Shown here: one piece after another, positions 7,277 to 14,811 of the stretch
Layout: every line of letters begins with the position of its first letter
How positions within the stretch are numbered: position 1 is the first letter of the stretch
Source: Balneolales bacterium
GTDB lineage: Bacteria > Bacteroidota > Rhodothermia > Balneolales > Natronogracilivirgulaceae
Length of the DNA stretch: 23,936 bases
Direction: 5' to 3'
NCBI GenBank assembly: GCA_007133995.1
Contig: SLLP01000014.1
Location: forward strand, 1 to 23,936
Translations under genes and position numbers: made by a program
The notes under the pieces: model-generated
Database searches by the model: none
What the model saw: the letters and a program-made list of their open reading frames with translations, nothing else
What the model was told of the DNA's origin: nothing

Positions 7277-7353
7277 AATTTTTTCCGGGCGGACAGACGG
7301 TCGCGGGTGCGGCCACCGTCCCAGCCGTCATCACACCGTCGCTGCCTCCGCCA

Positions 7354-8595
7354 TTATCGCTTGAGATTGACCGCCTCCATGAGCATCTCGTCGGCTGTGG
7401 AAATGACGCGGGCATTGGACTGGTAGGCCCGCTGCGAGGTGATCATTTCTGTGAACTCCTTGGCCAGGTCAACGTTGGAGCCTTCCAGCGCCCCGGAGTT
7501 GATGGCCGTGTCCGAGAGATTATCGGCTGAGTTTACGAATACCTCACCGGCGGCAGAAGAAGCCCGGAAAAGACCGCTGCCCACCATCTCCAGACCATTG
7601 TTGTTCTGAACCTGGGCCAGGGCCACCTGAGCCAGAGTGCGGTTTTCACCATTGTCGTAGATACCCTGAAGTCGTCCCTCGCCGTCAATATCAACATCCA
7701 GGAGCTGACCCTGCGCGTTGCCGTCCTGAGACAGTACTTTTGCGGTATTTGAACCTGCAAACTGGGTGAAGCGGATTCCCCGATCGTCATCGCCGAACTG
7801 CACCGTAAAATCGGTCGCGTTGGCTCCACTGGCGGGATCCTGGAACTCCTCGATACGGATTTCAGAACCGTCGACAAGATTGCCGTTGCTGTCAAAGGTA
7901 ATGGTGCCGGTAGTGCCGTCGGCCGCGGCGCCACCGTCAGGGAAAGTCACCTCGTAGTTCCAGTTGTATTCGTCTATTTTCTCCATGGTGATGATCAGCG
8001 AATGGGCGTTGCCCAGGTTGTCATAGATCGTGGTGCTCAGCACGCGCTCTTCGCCCGCTTCGCCGGACAGGTTTCCGGTCAGCACTACCATGCCGGTCTC
8101 CCTGGGCTCCATCACCTGATCAAAATCGACAAAAATATTCTCGGTGCGTCCGCCCGGGTTAACCTGCCCGTCCCGCGCATTATACCCCTGCACAAAGCGT
8201 CCACCCTGATCCACCAGGAACCCGTCCTTGTTGAATACGAAGTTTCCGGCTCGTGTCATGTAGGTTTCCGAACTGTCCTGGACCAGGAAAAATCCGTTGC
8301 CTTCAATGGCCAGGTCGGTGCCACGTCCGGTATTCTGCATCACGCCCTGCGAAAAATCGCGGTCGATGGAGGCCACGCGCACGCCGAGCCCTACCTGGTT
8401 GTTCATCTGCGGCGACGACTCCCCGCCGGCATCGGCCCTGCCCATATTCTGGTTCATCAGCTCAGCAAAGGTCGCCCTTGAAGACTTGAACCCGTTGGTC
8501 TCCACATTGGCGATGTTGTTACCGATGACATCCATTTTGGTCTGGAAAGAGCGCAAACCGCTTACGCCTGAATTTAATGCTCTGATCAATGCCAT
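7354..8595 (-). CDS. flgE: Flagellar hook protein FlgE
   Basis: FlgE polymerises into the flexible hook. The 413-residue product has the rod/hook N-terminal signature MALIRALNSGVSGLRSFQTK followed by GNNIANVETNGFKSSR (25-40), a D1 region with AIEGNGFFLVQD, and the C-terminal helix with LAKEFTEMITSQRAYQSNAR and ISTADEMLMEAVNLKR. The length is usual for FlgE. The GFFLV/FLVDQGG motifs distinguish it from FlgG-type rod proteins only partly, but its place directly after flgD supports the hook. It has one of the few strong ribosome binding sites in the window (AAGGAGA, 7 bases before ATG), fitting a protein needed in many copies. Confidence 0.95.
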   Translation of the reverse strand: MALIRALNSGVSGLRSFQTKMDVIGNNIANVETNGFKSSRATFAELMNQNMGRADAGGESSPQMNNQVGLGVRVASIDRDFSQGVMQNTGRGTDLAIEGNGFFLVQDSSETYMTRAGNFVFNKDGFLVDQGGRFVQGYNARDGQVNPGGRTENIFVDFDQVMEPRETGMVVLTGNLSGEAGEERVLSTTIYDNLGNAHSLIITMEKIDEYNWNYEVTFPDGGAAADGTTGTITFDSNGNLVDGSEIRIEEFQDPASGANATDFTVQFGDDDRGIRFTQFAGSNTAKVLSQDGNAQGQLLDVDIDGEGRLQGIYDNGENRTLAQVALAQVQNNNGLEMVGSGLFRASSAAGEVFVNSADNLSDTAINSGALEGSNVDLAKEFTEMITSQRAYQSNARVISTADEMLMEAVNLKR

Positions 8596-8601
8596 ATTCG
8601 T

Positions 8602-8608
8602 TCTCCTT
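8602..8608 (-). promoter_or_regulatory. Strong Shine-Dalgarno of flgE
   Basis: On the minus strand AAGGAGA lies about 6-7 bases before the flgE ATG at 8595. It confirms that start and stands out because most genes of this operon have no clear Shine-Dalgarno. It suggests extra translation of the hook subunit. Confidence 0.7.
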
Positions 8609-8619
8609 TTGTTTGTTTT

Positions 8620-8635
8620 GCAGCCCGGGGGCTGC
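8620..8635 (-). promoter_or_regulatory. GC-rich hairpin in the flgD-flgE gap
   Basis: GCAGCC and GGCTGC form a perfect 6-bp stem with a 4-base loop, between the flgD stop and the flgE ribosome binding site. On the minus strand an A/C-rich tract without U follows, so it is not an intrinsic terminator. It may be an mRNA stability or processing element that protects the flgE message, or have no function. Confidence 0.35.
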
Positions 8636-8679
8636 CGGCCACTGTCTGCGGTCCGTGTTTTTTTGTTGTTTCTGAAACT

Positions 8680-9357
8680 CTAAAGCGGGAGGCCGACCTC
8701 TTCGACATCCCCGATGGGCACCTCGATGCCGTTGATGGACAGTTTGACGCCTTCACTGGTGTAGCGCACTTTCGACGCCATGCCCTCGATATATGTGATG
8801 GCCATCACGTTGCCGCCGTCGTCGTCCCTGGCCTCAATGCGCACGAAGTACTCCCCTTCCGGCAGACGGTTGCCTGCCCCGTTGCGGCCGTCCCATTCCC
8901 AGCTGTTATCCCCGGCCGCAACATGCTGCAGGCCTTCCCTGCGCACTTCCCGTCCATCCTTGTTCAGGATGACGACGTCCAGCTCCGTTGCGGAGTGGTT
9001 CAACTTGAACCGGATTTCACTGGGCTCACCGGTTGTGAAAGGGACACTGTTGGATATGGCCTTGACGTTTTTTCCGGTGAGGGAAGCCGCCAGCGAGTTG
9101 GTGAGGCCGACGCTCATCATATCCTGACTCATCTGCAGTTGCTGGATGCCGCTGTTCACGTTGATGAGCTGCTCTACCGAGTTGAACTGGGCCAGCTGGG
9201 CCGCAAACTCGGCGCCGTCCAGCGGGTTGATCGGATCCTGGTGACGCATCTGCGCCACCAGTAGCTGCAGGAATTGCTGCTGCCCCATCTGATTGCGTTT
9301 TTCAGGGGACTGGGCAAACGCCGCTGAGGTCTGAGAGTTGATGTTTTGCAGTTCCAT
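8680..9357 (-). CDS. flgD: Hook cap / hook assembly protein FlgD
   Basis: FlgD caps the growing hook and directs FlgE polymerisation. The 225-residue product has the FlgD N-terminal signature QQQFLQLLVAQMRHQDPINP followed by LDGAEFAAQLAQFNSVEQL (residues about 26-65). A middle Ig-like domain (about 100-175; ELDVVILNKDGREVRREG, WEWDGRNGAGNRLPEGEY) follows, then a C-terminal small beta domain ending in SINGIEVPIGDVEEV. Length and domain order match the family. It starts 11 bases after fliK and is followed by flgE after 84 bases. Confidence 0.95.
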   Translation of the reverse strand: MELQNINSQTSAAFAQSPEKRNQMGQQQFLQLLVAQMRHQDPINPLDGAEFAAQLAQFNSVEQLINVNSGIQQLQMSQDMMSVGLTNSLAASLTGKNVKAISNSVPFTTGEPSEIRFKLNHSATELDVVILNKDGREVRREGLQHVAAGDNSWEWDGRNGAGNRLPEGEYFVRIEARDDDGGNVMAITYIEGMASKVRYTSEGVKLSINGIEVPIGDVEEVGLPL

Positions 9358-9368
9358 GATTTACCGTG

Positions 9369-11573
9369 TTATATGGTCCATTCCATCTGATTGTATCCAA
9401 AATTCCGTATCGGCTGGGGCGCCACCTTTTCCACCGGCCGGGGCTCCGCCCGGCTTTCTGACCATTCGCGGTAGCGCTCACTTTCTCCTTTCTTGCCGGA
9501 CTGGCCGAAGAATCGTTCAAAACCGTCGGCCTGGCCGCTGTCGAGCTGAAGCTCAACCGTTATTGCGCACTCTTTCTCCAGGTGCTCCCTGATTTCTTGA
9601 AAGTGCTGCTGCAGCAACCGGTTCAGTTCTGTGCTGGACGATCCCAGCTTGAGCTGCAGCACGCCGTCCACTTCACGTGTGGAGATGCGCATGTTGCTGC
9701 CATCGGCAATCTGGATCCGGTGGTTCTGCCAGGCATCATTCCTGCTGCCTGCCGACTCCCTGGCATGCTGCTGGATGCGTACCAACCCCGGAAGCAATTC
9801 CCGTCGCAGATCCGCACTGGTCAGCGGCAACCGTCCGATCTGCGACATCTGTAGTGCCGCATCCCTGCGCTCTTCGGCCTCATCCGGGGAGAAGTCCGTC
9901 TCCATTTTTATTTTCTCCCACTCGAACTGAGCTTGTTCACCGGAGCCGGGGCCGGCGGTAGGCTGAACCGGAGAGGGGGTGACCGCCTGAAGCGGCCGGG
10001 GCGCCACTGTTTCGCCCGGGGCCGGGGCAATACCGGAGGTGCCCGGGGCACCTGACGCAACCGGCTCATAGCCACGCTCTGCAAACGACCGTATATGGGC
10101 ATCATGACGTTCGGCATGTGCACCCGGGCGGCCTGACTGCTTTCCGCCGAACAATGCCCGGAATTTCTCTTTCCAGCCCGGCTTCTGTTCACCATCCGGG
10201 CCCGGTACCACACCATCTGCCGCCCCCGGCGGCGCATTGCTTCCGGCGGCGAGCCGGCCTCCGGCCAACTTTTCCTCTTCACCCGGAGTGACGGTACCAG
10301 CGCCATCAGCACCCTGTACGCGGCCATACTCCGGTTTCATCGCCAGCCACTGTGTGACCGGGCGGTAATCCTGTGCATTTCTTTTCACCTGCATATCCTG
10401 ATCCGTGCCGGAAAAGGCGCCGCCCGGGACACCTGTACTCCGCGCCAGCGGATCTGACGCAGTTGCCTCCGTTGACGCTGTCCGCAATAACGGATCTGCC
10501 ATACCCCGCCCGGCACCGGTCATCGGATCCGCCGTATTGCTTCCACCTTTCGGATCGGCCGTTCCATCACCGACAGGGTTCCCGAACCCGACCACACCGG
10601 ATCCCGGGTATGCGCCACTCGCAAAACTGAAGTGCGTTTGCGCGCTGAACCAGCTTCCGGTTCCCTGTGCGGATGCCTGAGTCGATGCCTGTGCAGGTGC
10701 CTGTGCAGGTGCCTGTGCGGATGTCTGACCGTTTGCGGTTTGTTCCGCATGTTGACCCATGCCCGAATATGCGAATCCCGGCACGTGACGCCCGCCGGCT
10801 TCCGTAACGCCTGGCAGATTGCCTGACGGATCGCTTGAAAAGTTGCCCTTGCCTCCGCTCGTGCCGCGCACAGCCGGATCCTGCTCCGCGCCGCGCAGCC
10901 CGTCCACACCGATCGGCATGCTGCCGCCGGAAAACTTCCCTCCGGGAATCTTCGCCCCGGCCAAGTGCCCGACCAACGCACCCGAAAGCCCGTTTCCTGC
11001 AGACACAACCTGATCGATCTTCCCCCCGGCACCACCGGCTGCCGGATTGCCGGATGACGACATGCCGTCAGACGAATGGCCCTGCGACGAAATACCGTGC
11101 AGCGAATTGCCGTGTCCAGAGCTGCCGGATGACAGATTTCCGTGCGACGAGATTCCGGATGACGACATGCCGTGCGACGAGATTCCGGATGACGACATGC
11201 CGTGCGACGAATGGCCGGCTGCCGGATCACCGGAAGCAAAGCCCGTCATGCCGGGCGGCAGGTTCCGTGATCCCTGTGCGGCACCTGATATCTCACCCTG
11301 ATGACCCTGGCTGCCCGAAACCGGATTTCCGGAACCGCCCGGAAGCCTGTCCTCGTCCGGCCTCGCCCTCTGGCCGGTCGAACCGGCTGCCCGGTCATCT
11401 TTCTCTGTTTTATTACCGGTATTGCGGCATTCGCTCCATACATCGGACCAGCGCGCTGTCCGGTCATTACGGTCACCCACGGTGCCGGGATGGCCCTTGT
11501 CGCTGCCCGGTCCGGTGGATGCGCCCGGGGATGCATTCGTTCCCCTTTGGGGTATGAAAGTCAGCTGGCTCAT
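9369..11573 (-). CDS. fliK: Large flagellar hook-length control protein FliK
   Basis: FliK is a secreted molecular ruler that ends hook growth by switching FlhB specificity. The assignment rests on the C-terminal part (about 610-690), with ADGSNMRISTREVDGVLQL, LGSSSTELNRLLQQHFQEI and ECAITVELQLDSGQADGFE resembling the FliK C-terminal fold, and on position just before flgD and flgE. At 734 residues it is much longer than usual (about 400-600). Most of the length is low-complexity Gly, Ser, Pro and Ala sequence, including a pentapeptide repeat (about 120-176) and an Ala-Gln-Ala-Pro repeat (about 281-300). The start overlaps the MotE-like gene by ATGA. Several long shadow frames on both strands come from this biased composition. 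Confidence 0.85.
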   Translation of the reverse strand: MSQLTFIPQRGTNASPGASTGPGSDKGHPGTVGDRNDRTARWSDVWSECRNTGNKTEKDDRAAGSTGQRARPDEDRLPGGSGNPVSGSQGHQGEISGAAQGSRNLPPGMTGFASGDPAAGHSSHGMSSSGISSHGMSSSGISSHGNLSSGSSGHGNSLHGISSQGHSSDGMSSSGNPAAGGAGGKIDQVVSAGNGLSGALVGHLAGAKIPGGKFSGGSMPIGVDGLRGAEQDPAVRGTSGGKGNFSSDPSGNLPGVTEAGGRHVPGFAYSGMGQHAEQTANGQTSAQAPAQAPAQASTQASAQGTGSWFSAQTHFSFASGAYPGSGVVGFGNPVGDGTADPKGGSNTADPMTGAGRGMADPLLRTASTEATASDPLARSTGVPGGAFSGTDQDMQVKRNAQDYRPVTQWLAMKPEYGRVQGADGAGTVTPGEEEKLAGGRLAAGSNAPPGAADGVVPGPDGEQKPGWKEKFRALFGGKQSGRPGAHAERHDAHIRSFAERGYEPVASGAPGTSGIAPAPGETVAPRPLQAVTPSPVQPTAGPGSGEQAQFEWEKIKMETDFSPDEAEERRDAALQMSQIGRLPLTSADLRRELLPGLVRIQQHARESAGSRNDAWQNHRIQIADGSNMRISTREVDGVLQLKLGSSSTELNRLLQQHFQEIREHLEKECAITVELQLDSGQADGFERFFGQSGKKGESERYREWSESRAEPRPVEKVAPQPIRNFGYNQMEWTI
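10672..10731 (-). repeat. 12-bp tandem repeat inside fliK (AQAP-type)
   Basis: About five imperfect 12-base units (consensus on the plus strand GRTGCCTGTGCA) encode a tetrapeptide repeat of the form A-Q-A-P/S/T in the FliK linker. The unit length is a multiple of three, so copy-number change would lengthen or shorten the protein without a frameshift. Confidence 0.7.
11046..11216 (-). repeat. 15/30-bp tandem repeat inside fliK encoding S-S-x-G-x pentapeptides
   Basis: A 30-base unit is present in two exact copies (11141-11170 and 11171-11200) with a 10-base partial third. A degenerate 15-base periodicity extends across the whole interval. It encodes about 11 pentapeptides such as SSHGM, SSSGI, SSHGN and SSQGH. 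The perfect copies indicate recent duplication. The repeat sits in the N-terminal, export-side part of FliK. Confidence 0.8.
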
Positions 11574-12181
11574 GACATCACCGTCCTCATCAGTTTAGCA
11601 GCCCGGTCCGGCGCCAGCGAACGGAGCAGTTTTTCCCGCTGGATATTGCCGGAGTGGCGGTACAGCAGCAGCAACTGGCTTTCGTCCATGTGCCTGACAA
11701 TTTCCGCCAGCTCCTCTTCGTCGAGGTTGAGCAGGCTTTTCACGCGCTCGGAAAGCACTTCGTCGACCATCAGGTTTCCGGCGCCGGCGGCGCGGGCAGC
11801 TGAGCCGGTTGCAGAGCCGGCAGCGTTTCCACCCGTCCCGGACGCAGCCGGGATGGCGGCAATGGCCTCCTCCTTGCGCGCGTGCAGTTTTTCCATTTCC
11901 GCAGCCAGGCTGTCGTTGACAAGCGTGAGCGAATCCAGTCGCTGCCTGAGCATTCCGTTCTCACTGCGAAGCGTATCGACTTCGGCTTTCAGATTTTCGA
12001 AAACACCGGATGTGGTTGCCCCTCCCGGCAGCCGGTCACCGCGCACCAGCAGTTCCTTTTCCATGTCAGCACGAACCTCTTCCGCCCTTTCCGGCTGAAG
12101 CCTGGGAAACAGGAAGAAAAGCAGCACAAACAGCCCGGCAAAAACACCGGCGGCAATTCCAGAGATCTTCAATATCTTCAT
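11570..12181 (-). CDS. MotE-like protein: membrane anchor, coiled coil, MgtE-N-like C-terminal domain
   Basis: The 203-residue product has one N-terminal membrane helix (about 7-26), a coiled coil (about 60-105, heptads such as LKAEVDTLRSENGMLRQRL), an Ala/Gly-rich linker, and a C-terminal helical domain (about 140-203) with LLNLDEEELAEIVRHMDESQ and LLRSLAPDRAAKLMRTV. This resembles the MgtE intracellular N domain found in MotE, a periplasmic MotC chaperone in Sinorhizobium. Similar genes lie between fliJ and fliK in many flagellar operons, where the exact role is poorly known. It starts 5 bases after fliJ and overlaps fliK by ATGA. Confidence 0.8.
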   Translation of the reverse strand: MKILKISGIAAGVFAGLFVLLFFLFPRLQPERAEEVRADMEKELLVRGDRLPGGATTSGVFENLKAEVDTLRSENGMLRQRLDSLTLVNDSLAAEMEKLHARKEEAIAAIPAASGTGGNAAGSATGSAARAAGAGNLMVDEVLSERVKSLLNLDEEELAEIVRHMDESQLLLLYRHSGNIQREKLLRSLAPDRAAKLMRTVMS

Positions 12182-12186
12182 GGCCG

Positions 12187-12615
12187 CTATCTGTTGAAGC
12201 TACGGGTTGCGATTTCATCCATTGCTTTCTGCTCGAACCGTTCCAGTTCTATCTTGTAGACGGAGTACTCGCGGTCCCGCACTTTTTCCATCATGTGCAT
12301 TTCGCGATGGGCAACAACAAGCTTGTCTCTTTCCCGCGATATGGATTTATCCGCTTTCTTCAAGTCGCGGTCCAGCTTTTCCATCGCATTGTGCACATTC
12401 TCCAGATGCACATAGCTGTTCTTCAGTTTCCTGACATCGTGAACCTTGTGCAGGTCCTTCTGGCCAAGGAAGTCATCCAGTTCGGCCGCAATATTCGCTT
12501 TCTGATCGGCCAGGTTCTGCCGGCGCTTCACCTCCTTTGCCAGCTTTTGCCGCTGAAGTTTCTCCTTGTGCTCACGCACCCGGAGGACCGGTTCGAGTGA
12601 AAATCGGAATGTCAT
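12187..12615 (-). CDS. fliJ: Flagellar export chaperone/stalk protein FliJ
   Basis: FliJ is the coiled-coil stalk in the centre of the FliI ATPase ring. From the ATG at 12615 the product is 142 residues, close to the usual length, and begins MTFRFSLEPVLRVREHKEK, the typical FliJ opening (F+LxxxLxxRexxE). The rest is almost continuous charged coiled coil. The open frame extends upstream to 12714, but that would overlap fliI and add 33 residues unlike FliJ. The upstream gap of 68 bases includes an A9 run on the coding strand (12626-12634) and no clear ribosome binding site. It follows fliI, its partner. Confidence 0.88.
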   Translation of the reverse strand: MTFRFSLEPVLRVREHKEKLQRQKLAKEVKRRQNLADQKANIAAELDDFLGQKDLHKVHDVRKLKNSYVHLENVHNAMEKLDRDLKKADKSISRERDKLVVAHREMHMMEKVRDREYSVYKIELERFEQKAMDEIATRSFNR

Positions 12616-12683
12616 GTTGCTGATGTTTTTTTTTAATGGAATTGCGGCCTGCCTTTCTGCCGGCTGCCGGTTTTCGATACGAT

Positions 12684-14018
12684 TCAACTTGTAAGCTGTT
12701 TCAGGGTACCCCACAGGTCCCCGTTGAAATCAGCTTCTCCCATATCCTGTTTCAAAAATGATTCCAAACCCGGATTTTTTTTGATCGCCTCGTCAATTTT
12801 CGGATTGGAACCCTTCACGTAGGCGCCGATATTTATCAGGTCTTCCGCCTCCCGGTAGGTTGCCAGCAGCTCACGCGCTTTCATGGCAACGGCCCTGTCC
12901 GACTGTGAAATGATATGGGGCATGACCCTGGATACGCTTTCCAGTACATCAATGGCCGGATAGTGATTTTTGTGCGCCAGACGGCGGGAAAGGACGATAT
13001 GCCCGTCCAGGATGGAGCGCACGGCATCCGCAATGGGTTCGTTCATGTCGTCATTGTCCACCAGGACGGTATAGAGTCCGGTAATGCTTCCCTGGCCCGT
13101 TTTACCGGCCCTCTCAAGCAGTTTTGGGAGCATCGCAAAGACACTGGGGGGATACCCTTTGGTGGTTGGCGGCTCACCGGAAGCCAGTCCGATTTCGCGC
13201 TGTGCCATGGCCACGCGTGTCACGGAGTCAAGCATCAGGAGGACATTTTTTCCTTTGTCGCGGAAATATTCCGCAATGGCGGTTGCCGTTGAGGCGCCCT
13301 TCACCCGGCTCATGGCGGCCATGTCGGAGGTCACCGCAACCACCACGGAACGGGCCAGGCCCTCTTCTCCCAGGGAATCGGTGATGAACTCGCTCACTTC
13401 CCGGCCCCGCTCGCCGATCAGGCCGATGACATTGACGTCGGCGGAAGAGTGGCGGGCGATCATGCCCATAAGCACGCTTTTCCCGACACCGGAACCGGCA
13501 AAAATACCCATCCGCTGCCCCATTCCAAGGGTGTTGATGGCGTCTATTGCCCGAATGCCGGTAAACATGGGTTTGTCGATACGGCCCCGATCAAGCGGTC
13601 CGGGCGGATCGTTGTACACCGGCTGGTGCTCGCCGTTGAGGAACCCGCCCTTCTTGTCGATGGGCACGCCGTCGGCATCCACAACCCGTCCAAGCAGGTC
13701 GTCTCCAATGGCCAGAGTAAGCGGACGGCTGCTCAATTCCACCAGGCACCCCGATTTCAGCCCCTCTATACGGTCGTAGGGCATCAGCAGGGTCTCATTT
13801 TCACGAATGCCCACCACCTCCGAAAGCACCTTTCTGCCGGTCTGGCTGTGGATGGCATAGATTTCACCGACGCACGCCTGCAGGCCGGTGCACTCCACAA
13901 TGGTCCCGATCACTGTGGACACCTTGCCGAACCGTTTCGGGCCTGATGAGGCCAGCGGAAGTTTATGCCGGATCTGCTCCATGTGTCCGGCCAGGTCCTG
14001 TTTTGCTATGGTACTCAT
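12684..14018 (-). CDS. fliI: Flagellum-specific ATP synthase FliI (export ATPase)
   Basis: FliI is the hexameric ATPase that feeds substrates to the export gate. The 444-residue product has the family fold: an N-terminal beta domain, Walker A GSGVGKS (175-181), the GERGREVSEF stretch (202-211) with the catalytic Glu, Walker B VLLMLD (259-264, followed by SVTRVAMAQREIGLASGEPP), and KGYPPSVFAMLPKLLERAG. These motifs separate it from F-type beta subunits. The ATG at 14018 has no Shine-Dalgarno before it. Upstream lies a 120-base gap filled by a 29-bp tandem repeat, unusual inside this otherwise compact operon. Confidence 0.97.
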   Translation of the reverse strand: MSTIAKQDLAGHMEQIRHKLPLASSGPKRFGKVSTVIGTIVECTGLQACVGEIYAIHSQTGRKVLSEVVGIRENETLLMPYDRIEGLKSGCLVELSSRPLTLAIGDDLLGRVVDADGVPIDKKGGFLNGEHQPVYNDPPGPLDRGRIDKPMFTGIRAIDAINTLGMGQRMGIFAGSGVGKSVLMGMIARHSSADVNVIGLIGERGREVSEFITDSLGEEGLARSVVVAVTSDMAAMSRVKGASTATAIAEYFRDKGKNVLLMLDSVTRVAMAQREIGLASGEPPTTKGYPPSVFAMLPKLLERAGKTGQGSITGLYTVLVDNDDMNEPIADAVRSILDGHIVLSRRLAHKNHYPAIDVLESVSRVMPHIISQSDRAVAMKARELLATYREAEDLINIGAYVKGSNPKIDEAIKKNPGLESFLKQDMGEADFNGDLWGTLKQLTS

Positions 14019-14023
14019 ACTGT

Positions 14024-14128
14024 TTCTGTTAATGCCGCTTTAGGTTTGCCGGTTCTGTTAATGCCGCTTTGCGCTTGCCGGTTCTGTTCCGGCCGCATCA
14101 CGCCTGCCGGCCGCATCACACTTGCCGG
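14024..14128 (-). repeat. 29-bp tandem repeat array between fliH and fliI
   Basis: Three 29-base units lie head to tail at 14024-14052, 14053-14081 and 14082-14110 (first two nearly identical: TTCTGTTAATGCCGCTTT then a variable part and TTGCCGG), followed by an 18-base partial copy (14111-14128, CCGCATCACACTTGCCGG). The third unit keeps both ends and has a changed middle. The unit is not a multiple of three, so it is unlikely to be coding. It fills nearly the whole fliH-fliI gap and reaches to 5 bases before the fliI ATG. Confidence 0.75.
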
Positions 14129-14138
14129 TTGCGGCAGG

Positions 14139-14804
14139 TCAGGAATGCGGGAGGATGAGGGATTCCTTGAAATCGGCGAGCATCTGCCGGAAATCACGCA
14201 CGATCCGCTCCCTGTTTGTCTCAAACTGGAATTCCCCGGGTTTGCAGGTATTCCCCACGCGCACAATGACACCGGTCGCCCCGTCGTAGCCGTCCACAAG
14301 CTCCTGCACCATCCCGAAGTCTTCCCGGGAGACCCACAACACCGGCCGGGCCTCTTTTTCGATATCCTGCAGCAGGTCGTGCAGTTCCTTTTCAAGTTTG
14401 TTGCGCATGGTGCCGTTGGTTACCGGCACTTCCAGGATGGCTTCGGCCAGGTCAAAGACCAGGTTCAGCAGTCCCGGCTTGAGCAGCTCCATGGTTGCCT
14501 TCCATTCGGTGGACGCCGCCCGGAACTGCTCCTTCAAATCGCCCATGCGATGGTCCAGTTCACTCCTCTCCTGCTCCCGGCCTTCCTGCAGGCCCTTACG
14601 GTACCCCTGCTCAAAAGACTGCAGGCGCGCCGCCTCAAGCTGATCGTTCCATTCGCGGAGCTTTGCCTCCATGATCCGGTCGTAATCCGGTTCCGGCTGG
14701 CCCCGGACGGCTTTTTTATCCTCGAAAATGGTCTTGTAGTCGAGCCGGAAACGCCCTTCATCCTCCCAGGAAAACCGGTCCTTGTCGATGATCTTTCTTC
14801 CCAT
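14139..14804 (-). CDS. fliH: Flagellar assembly protein FliH (ATPase regulator)
   Basis: FliH binds and holds FliI at the C-ring through FliN. The 221-residue product from the ATG at 14804 has a variable N-terminus, a central helical stretch with an A/G-rich stalk (SFEQGYRKGLQEGREQERSE), and a C-terminal domain with LVFDLAEAILEVPV and the conserved D-x-x-F pattern near the end (RERIVRDFRQMLADF), as in FliH/SctL proteins. The frame extends to a TTG at 14822, which would overlap fliG by 11 bases. The ATG 7 bases after the fliG stop, with GGAG about 10 bases before it, is preferred. Confidence 0.9.
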   Translation of the reverse strand: MGRKIIDKDRFSWEDEGRFRLDYKTIFEDKKAVRGQPEPDYDRIMEAKLREWNDQLEAARLQSFEQGYRKGLQEGREQERSELDHRMGDLKEQFRAASTEWKATMELLKPGLLNLVFDLAEAILEVPVTNGTMRNKLEKELHDLLQDIEKEARPVLWVSREDFGMVQELVDGYDGATGVIVRVGNTCKPGEFQFETNRERIVRDFRQMLADFKESLILPHS

Positions 14805-14811
14805 TTCCCGG

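Noticed and set aside
7524..7545. GCCGATAA on the minus strand in flgE, like a sigma-28 -10 element
   Set aside because: It encodes Ala-Asp-Asn in the hook protein and the TAAA element is at the wrong distance. A similar GCCGATAA in flgC (near 18290) also lies in coding sequence without a -35 partner.
10520..11557. Several long ORFs in other frames over fliK, including a Cys/Asp/Glu/Pro-rich plus-strand one (11047-11301) and an Arg/His/Pro-rich minus-strand one
   Set aside because: They mirror the GC-rich, repetitive fliK sequence, while the fliK frame has a recognisable C-terminal domain and correct operon junctions at both ends.
12616..12714. Upstream extension of fliJ (33 residues) including the A9 run, considered as a programmed slippage site
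   Set aside because: The inner ATG gives a standard FliJ start and length; the extension overlaps fliI and is unlike FliJ, so slippage would have no evident role.
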